Below are positions 14,896 through 18,871 of a DNA stretch of 18,871 nt, piece by piece. A program made the position numbers and the translations under genes. The notes beneath the pieces are model-generated. The model was not told the DNA's origin, made no database searches, and was given only the letters and a program-made list of their open reading frames with translations. The DNA comes from an uncultured Desulfobacterium sp. (GTDB lineage Bacteria > Desulfobacterota > Desulfobacteria > Desulfobacterales > Desulfobacteraceae). The stretch is taken from positions 1 to 18,871 of the forward strand of contig CAKZLA010000191.1 of NCBI GenBank assembly GCA_937124525.1, in the 5' to 3' direction. Each line of letters opens with the position of its first letter. Position 1 is the stretch's first letter.

Positions 14896-17283
14896 ATGAG
14901 TGATCTGTCCCCAGGCAGCCCGTTGACCAAAAAAATCCGTACCTATTGCGCCCAGTGTTTCAGCAACTGCCCGGTTGTGGCACATGTTGAAAACGGCAAA
15001 TTCACCAAAGTGACACCGGACAGGCTCCATCGGTTTTACAGGCCCCTTTGTCCCAAAGGACTGGCCGGGCCCGAGATGGTATATAACAGTGCAAGGCTCA
15101 GATATCCCCTCAAGCGCACCGCCCCCAAAGGCTATGATGATCCCGGATGGCAACGGATCAGCTGGAAGGAGGCCTTGGATACGGTGGCGGATAAAATGCA
15201 GCAAATAAAGGAGAGGCACGGTGCAGAGGCCTTTGTCTTTTCACAGACCAATGTTTCGTCACCCATGTGGGAGATCGCCTCATTTATAAGGCGGCTTGCC
15301 AACCTCTACGGGACACCCAACCATATGACGACAACCCATATCTGCAATTGGCACAGGGACAATGGATCGGCATTGACCTTTGGCAAACCCGGAGACGAGT
15401 TTGCAGCGGGGTGGCCGGATTTCAAACACAGCAAGTCCATTCTTCTCTGGGGTCATAATCCCAAGACCACAATGAATGCCTTTAACTGTCAAATCAAAAC
15501 CGCCCGGAAAAACGGGGCCAAAATCATTGTGATTGATCCCCGATTAACCGACGTTGCAGCCAAGGCCGATATCTGGCTCCAGGTAAAACCGGGTACCGAC
15601 GGCGCACTGGCCCTGGGTATGATTCATCTGATGCTCAAGCACAAGCTCTATGATGACGGGTTTGTGCGAAACTGGACCAATGCGCCCCTATTGGTGAGAA
15701 ACGACACCAAAGATCTGGCCCGGGCCTTTTTTTGTGATAAATCTTCCGAAAAGACCCGGGATTCGTTCTGGATGGTGGATGAAGCAGACAACACCTCCGT
15801 CCCCTTTACACCCGGATCAAAATTGGATTGCCGTCCCTGCCTTGAATGGAATGGGGAGATTAAACTGCCCGATCAAGCGCCAGCCGGTTATAAAACGGTT
15901 TTTTCACTGCTTAAAGAAAGCGTAGCCATGTACACGCCTGAGTTTGTACAGGATCTGACATCGGTTTCCGGCAAGCTTCTGGAAAAAACGGTCCGCATGA
16001 TGGCTGAAAACGGTCCATCATCCTGGTTTTCGTTCAACGGTGTGGAGCAAAACCTGAATGCCACCCAGACTAACCGGGCCATATGTATCTTTTATGCACT
16101 GACCGGGGACTGGGACAAAAAAGGGGGCAATACCCTGCGTTCTCCGCTCCCTCCGCTGGACTATCCGTTTGGATTTGAATTTATCACCCCAGAAATGTTT
16201 AATAAAAATATGGCCCTGTCTGTGCATCCATTGGGGCCTGCCGCATCTATCATGTCAGTTCCGCCATACCTGGTATGCAAAGCCATTGAACAGGCAGATC
16301 CCTATCCTGTAAAAGGACTTATCGTCTTTGGGGCCAACACAGTCTCAGCCAATCCGGACAGCAAGATGACGGCGAAGGCATTAAAGAAACTGGATTTTCA
16401 CGTTCATATTGACCTTACCATTAATCCCACCGCTGAATTTGCAGATATTGTCCTGCCCTCAGCAAGTTTCTGGGAGACAGGCCGTATGGGATATCCCCTT
16501 GATTTTCAGGAAGACTGGGTATTGCAGTGGCGCGAGCCTGTTGCTGTCCCACGGGATGAAAGCAAAGACGAGTTGTGGATCATTTTTGAGCTTGCCAGAC
16601 GTCTGGGATTTTCTGATGATTTTTGGGACGGGAAATTGGATGCCGCCTTTGAAAGCATGCTGGCACCCCTTGATATTGAGCTGGAGGATTTAAAAAAGGC
16701 AGACGGCGGAATCTTTGTCCAAGGTCCCCGTGATTATCAAAAATATAAAAAAGACGGATTTGGAAATATGTCTGGCCGTGTAGAGCTGTTTTCCCAGCAC
16801 TTAAAGGATATCGGGCAGGCACCTGTTCCTGAGTGGAGAAATCCCTGCGACATTTTCCAGGCCGCCGGAATCCAGACATCCGACTACCCGTTTCTCCTTA
16901 TTAATTCAAAACTGCGGGGGTATTGCCATTCCCAGCACCGGGCCATCCCATCTTTAAGAAAACTGAATCCGTATCCCTTTTTGGAAATCAATGAGAAAAA
17001 AGCAAAGAAAATGGGGATTGCCCAGGGGGACCCTGTGGCTCTGGAAACCGTATACGGCAAGATCACACTGCAAGCCAGGCTGAGCAACAGTATTGCCCAA
17101 GATGTCGTCTGCACCCAGCACGGATGGTGGCAGGCCTGCCCGGAATTGGGCTTGCCCGGCAATGACGTCTTTTCATCTTCTGGTGCCAATGTGAACCTTT
17201 TGTATAAAAATGACTTTACAGATCCCATCAGCGGCTCTGTGCATATGCGGGGATTTCCCTGCAAGATTAATAAACTTAAATAA
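14896..17283 (+). CDS. Molybdopterin enzyme of the DMSO reductase superfamily, acetylene-hydratase-like
   Basis: 795 residues with a strong AGGAG site. There is no Tat or Sec signal, so the enzyme is cytoplasmic. The N-terminus binds a [4Fe-4S] cluster through Cys18, Cys21, Cys25 and Cys52 (CX2CX3CX26C), with Lys54 in the usual electron-relay place. THICNWHRDN puts Cys150 where Mo or W is ligated (Cys141 in Pelobacter acetylene hydratase). GHNPKTTMNAF, IDPRLTDVAAKADIW and the C-terminal MRGFPCKI fit cofactor-binding domains of the superfamily. The nearest well-known enzyme by layout is acetylene hydratase, about 730 residues. However, the catalytic Asp that follows the second cluster Cys there (Asp13) is Phe22 here, so the same reaction is unlikely. 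No iron-sulfur or membrane subunit follows, so it probably works alone. The substrate is unknown; a MarR gene lies upstream. Confidence 0.88.
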   Translation: MSDLSPGSPLTKKIRTYCAQCFSNCPVVAHVENGKFTKVTPDRLHRFYRPLCPKGLAGPEMVYNSARLRYPLKRTAPKGYDDPGWQRISWKEALDTVADKMQQIKERHGAEAFVFSQTNVSSPMWEIASFIRRLANLYGTPNHMTTTHICNWHRDNGSALTFGKPGDEFAAGWPDFKHSKSILLWGHNPKTTMNAFNCQIKTARKNGAKIIVIDPRLTDVAAKADIWLQVKPGTDGALALGMIHLMLKHKLYDDGFVRNWTNAPLLVRNDTKDLARAFFCDKSSEKTRDSFWMVDEADNTSVPFTPGSKLDCRPCLEWNGEIKLPDQAPAGYKTVFSLLKESVAMYTPEFVQDLTSVSGKLLEKTVRMMAENGPSSWFSFNGVEQNLNATQTNRAICIFYALTGDWDKKGGNTLRSPLPPLDYPFGFEFITPEMFNKNMALSVHPLGPAASIMSVPPYLVCKAIEQADPYPVKGLIVFGANTVSANPDSKMTAKALKKLDFHVHIDLTINPTAEFADIVLPSASFWETGRMGYPLDFQEDWVLQWREPVAVPRDESKDELWIIFELARRLGFSDDFWDGKLDAAFESMLAPLDIELEDLKKADGGIFVQGPRDYQKYKKDGFGNMSGRVELFSQHLKDIGQAPVPEWRNPCDIFQAAGIQTSDYPFLLINSKLRGYCHSQHRAIPSLRKLNPYPFLEINEKKAKKMGIAQGDPVALETVYGKITLQARLSNSIAQDVVCTQHGWWQACPELGLPGNDVFSSSGANVNLLYKNDFTDPISGSVHMRGFPCKINKLK

Positions 17284-17310
17284 TCATGGCGCCTGATCGA
17301 TCCGTATCCG

Positions 17311-17424
17311 AAATACCTCAAGCGGCGTATAAGCCTCTTTACCGGAAGGAGCTGGTTTGTTTCCATGGAATACCGCTATAAGAAGCTGGCGGAATATTTG
17401 CGTGGCTGGATGAACAAAGGTTGA
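17311..17424 (+). pseudogene. Group II intron reverse transcriptase/maturase C-terminal remnant
   Basis: A frame ending at TGA 17422 reads RRISLFTGRSWFVSMEYRYK, then KLAEYLRGWM. The VSMEYRxKKLxEYLRGWM string is typical of the maturase domain of group II intron proteins. There is no start, no reverse transcriptase core and no following C-terminal zinc or DNA-binding part. It begins right after the molybdo-enzyme stop. A further frame to about 17540 (ending IRFYYNNK) is unrecognised. Confidence 0.5.
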
Positions 17425-17551
17425 TATCTGTCAAAGAACAGTGGGTGAAAATTCATTACCCGGCTCAGGCCCGGGTGCTCTCCCGCTACTACTTTGATTA
17501 TAAATCAATGCCAATACGATTCTATTATAACAACAAGTAAGCCTGTGTGAT

Positions 17552-17689
17552 CAGTGCTGACGCATGAACTTTTTCATGATCTGCTATTATAATGAATGGG
17601 TTATTAAGTTGTATTACTCAGATCCGTGCGAAAAGTTATTTTGTAATGGGTTGATATCCAAGCACTTATTGCTTCATGGGTCAGCACTG
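17552..17689. repeat. MITE-like inverted-repeat element 3 (138 bp)
   Basis: CAGTGCTGACGCATGAA (17552-17568) matches the reverse complement of 17673-17689 at 16 of 17 positions. The flanking 9-mers CTGTGTGAT and TGTTGTGAT share their last six bases, perhaps a decayed target duplication. The interior is AT-rich. No gene is convincing between 17425 and 17949. Confidence 0.5.
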
Positions 17690-17949
17690 TGTTGTGATTC
17701 AATTTATTGCTCGATTGTTAATCAATGTGGTATTCAGTATCCGTTTGGAGCCATATTTGAGCATATGCCCACGCAAAAAGAGTTAAAATCTTTTTCAAAG
17801 TAGTAACGGGAGAGCACCAATTGTTTGTAATTATTGACTTTATTCTTAAACTCAAAAAAATGTTTCAAAGTGCCCCATGTTATGACCAACCCCCATATCA
17901 TGCAAATTATATACATAATATCACACGATATGATTATTTTTTTACGCTC

Positions 17950-17999
17950 TTGACTTCTTGGATTGATGTAATTACAATACATACATAAATAATTGTAAA
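17950..17999 (+). promoter_or_regulatory. Promoter and likely autoregulatory operator of the mazEF operon
   Basis: TTGACT (17950-17955), 17 bases, then TACAAT (17973-17978) is a near-consensus promoter. TGTAATTACA (17967-17976) is a perfect palindrome over the -10, and ATTACAAT (17971-17978) is nearly repeated inverted at 17992-17999. AbrB-type antitoxins bind such sites to repress their own operon. Confidence 0.65.
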
Positions 18000-18015
18000 T
18001 TAAGGAGTTGATAGG

Positions 18016-18288
18016 ATGGAAAAGCAAATACGCTCAAGAGATATTAAACTGGTTCCAATCGGGAACTCAAAGGGAATTCGCATACCAAAAACACTCCTAC
18101 AGAAATATGGTCTTTCTAACATTCTGTTGCTTGAAGAAACAGACAGAGGGCTGCTTATCCGCAAAAAAGATGACTGTAAACTTTCTTGGGAAGATACATA
18201 TAAAGCTATGGCTAATGAAAAAGAAGACTGGGACGATCTTGAGACTACAATTTTTGACGGTTTGGAGGATGAGGAATTTGAGTATTAA
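18016..18288 (+). CDS. MazE-type antitoxin (AbrB/SpoVT fold)
   Basis: 90 residues with an AAGGAG site 8 bases upstream of the ATG. Residues about 10-50 (IKLVPIGNSKGIRIPKTLL and the following LLLEETDRGLLIRKK) form the swapped-hairpin AbrB/MazE DNA-binding domain. The tail (EDWDDLE...DGLEDEEFEY) is strongly acidic, as needed to wrap and block the basic MazF surface. The antitoxin would bind the palindromic promoter region and neutralise the toxin encoded by the overlapping next gene. It is probably proteolysed under stress, as in the family generally. Confidence 0.9.
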   Translation: MEKQIRSRDIKLVPIGNSKGIRIPKTLLQKYGLSNILLLEETDRGLLIRKKDDCKLSWEDTYKAMANEKEDWDDLETTIFDGLEDEEFEY

Positions 18289-18604
18289 AAGGTACGAAAT
18301 ATATTTTGCTGATCTAAACCCAACCATAGGTAGTGAAATAAAAAAAGTACGTCCTGTTGTCATAATTAGCCAAGATGAAATGAATATGCATTTAGAAACT
18401 GTTGTCGTATGCCCATTAACCTCAAAATTGCATCCACAATGGAGAACCCGTCTCCAGATTAAATGCGCGAATAAAAAGTCTGAAATTGCGGTTGACCCAA
18501 TCAGAGCAATTAGCAAGCAACGACTGAAAAATAAAATTGACAGATTGTCTAATACCAAATCCGCTCAATTACGAAAGCTCATAACTGATATGTATGGGGA
18601 ATAA
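18278..18604 (+). CDS. MazF/PemK-family endoribonuclease toxin
   Basis: 108 residues if translation starts at TTG 18278, with GGAGG nine bases upstream; ATG 18269 is possible, but the same GGAGG would touch it. Both starts overlap the antitoxin gene, so the two are translationally coupled. RYEIYFADLNPTIGSE opens the PemK/MazF beta-barrel, KKVRPVVIIS carries the conserved catalytic Arg, and VCPLTSK the conserved Thr/Ser. The final helix (SAQLRKLITDMYG) is usual. MazF toxins cut mRNA at short sequences and stop growth; the cut site cannot be predicted from this. Confidence 0.92.
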   Translation: MSIKRYEIYFADLNPTIGSEIKKVRPVVIISQDEMNMHLETVVVCPLTSKLHPQWRTRLQIKCANKKSEIAVDPIRAISKQRLKNKIDRLSNTKSAQLRKLITDMYGE

Positions 18605-18608
18605 TCCT

Positions 18609-18767
18609 TTAATTTATAGAATTTCTCCCAACGATAAGCTGAGGGGCCGGGCGTCTATAACCCGGAGCCTCCGTTAAAGCCTTTTCTTTTGATAAACCAA
18701 ACAGTTCCCAAAAGGCGGTGCAGTAAGCCCGGTCATCGGGTAGCGAGGAGTGCTTCCACTCAATCAT
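18609..18767 (-). CDS. Hypothetical 52-residue protein, probably a fragment
   Basis: ATG 18767 to TAA 18609, convergent with the mazF-type gene and only 4 bases from its stop. It starts MIEWKHSSLPDDRAYCTAFW and ends APQLIVGRNSIN. Composition and codons look protein-like, and the frame remains open back to about 18802, where the repeated IS-like end begins. It may be the 3' part of a gene cut by the insertion. I do not recognise the family. Confidence 0.4.
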   Translation of the reverse strand: MIEWKHSSLPDDRAYCTAFWELFGLSKEKALTEAPGYRRPAPQLIVGRNSIN

Positions 18768-18801
18768 GACTAACCCACATTCTATGTGAATGAGTGTTGG
18801 A

Positions 18802-18871
18802 CGTCAATTACTTTGTCCGGTTCGCGTCAATTATCTTGTCCGGTTTTCCTAAGATGTTAAGACAAGAAATC
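18802..18871 (+). mobile_element. End of an IS element (IS21-like) with subterminal direct repeats, partial
   Basis: Two 21-base copies, CGTCAATTACTTTGTCCGGTT (18802-18822) and a version with two changes (18825-18845), lie head to tail at a 23-base period. Multiple subterminal repeats are usual at IS21-family ends. An ATG at 18854 opens a frame (MLRQEI) that leaves the window and could be the transposase start. The family assignment is tentative. Confidence 0.45.

Noticed and set aside
17564..17803. 79-codon plus-strand frame
   Set aside because: It begins inside the inverted-repeat element, has no Shine-Dalgarno site, is rich in Cys and Ile/Tyr from AT-rich DNA, and resembles no family.
17734..18027. 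97-codon minus-strand frame with a hydrophobic stretch
   Set aside because: It runs through the mazEF promoter and the start of the antitoxin gene; composition follows AT-rich noncoding DNA.
18008..18604. 198-codon toxin frame starting at 18008
   Set aside because: The first 90 codons are the antitoxin gene read in the wrong frame; MazF homology starts only near 18278.

Overview
The window looks like a chromosomal segment of an anaerobic Deltaproteobacterium (Desulfobacterota), most likely a sulfate reducer of the Desulfobacterales type. This is inference. The grounds are a moderate base composition, a type I-G (formerly I-U) CRISPR effector operon of the Geobacter kind, a B12-riboswitch-controlled ABC transporter/CobN cluster, a cytoplasmic acetylene-hydratase-like molybdo/tungsto-enzyme, and a group II intron maturase fragment. 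No rRNA, tRNA or CRISPR array is visible.

Layout. (1) 1-4008, minus strand: cas operon csb1 -> csb2 -> cas3. The genes overlap by 1 and 4 bases, and cas3 runs off the left edge. A plausible promoter (4094-4122) has its -10 box inside a 40-bp near-perfect palindrome (4062-4101), a candidate operator. (2) 4102-5248: a decayed, repeat-rich stretch with two MITE-like inverted-repeat elements (4211-4315, 4789-4919), a badly broken chlD-type chelatase subunit gene (4353-4732) and a possible rhodanese remnant. (3) 5249-12632, plus strand: promoter, cobalamin riboswitch, two tandem intrinsic terminators, then btuF-, btuC- and btuD-like transporter genes and a 1242-residue CobN cobaltochelatase subunit. 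Together these would import a corrinoid or metal chelate and insert cobalt when B12 is low. The dead chlD fragment sits just upstream of this cluster, which suggests the CobN partner was once encoded here. (4) 12589-14026, minus strand: a terminator, a DUF4926 protein, a short DUF6883-like protein, and a HEAT-repeat gene split by a -1 frame change exactly at A_AAA_AAC followed by a hairpin. (5) 14036-17283, plus strand: a MarR-family regulator and a stand-alone molybdopterin enzyme of the DMSO reductase superfamily that resembles acetylene hydratase but lacks its catalytic Asp. (6) 17284-18871: a group II intron maturase remnant, another inverted-repeat element, a mazEF-type toxin-antitoxin operon with a strong promoter, a small truncated ORF, and the repeated end of an IS element that leaves the window.

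The points I would look at first are the HEAT-gene frameshift site, the molybdo/tungsto-enzyme with its MarR regulator, the chlD remnant beside cobN, the second terminator lying inside the btuF N-terminal codons, and the palindrome over the cas promoter.
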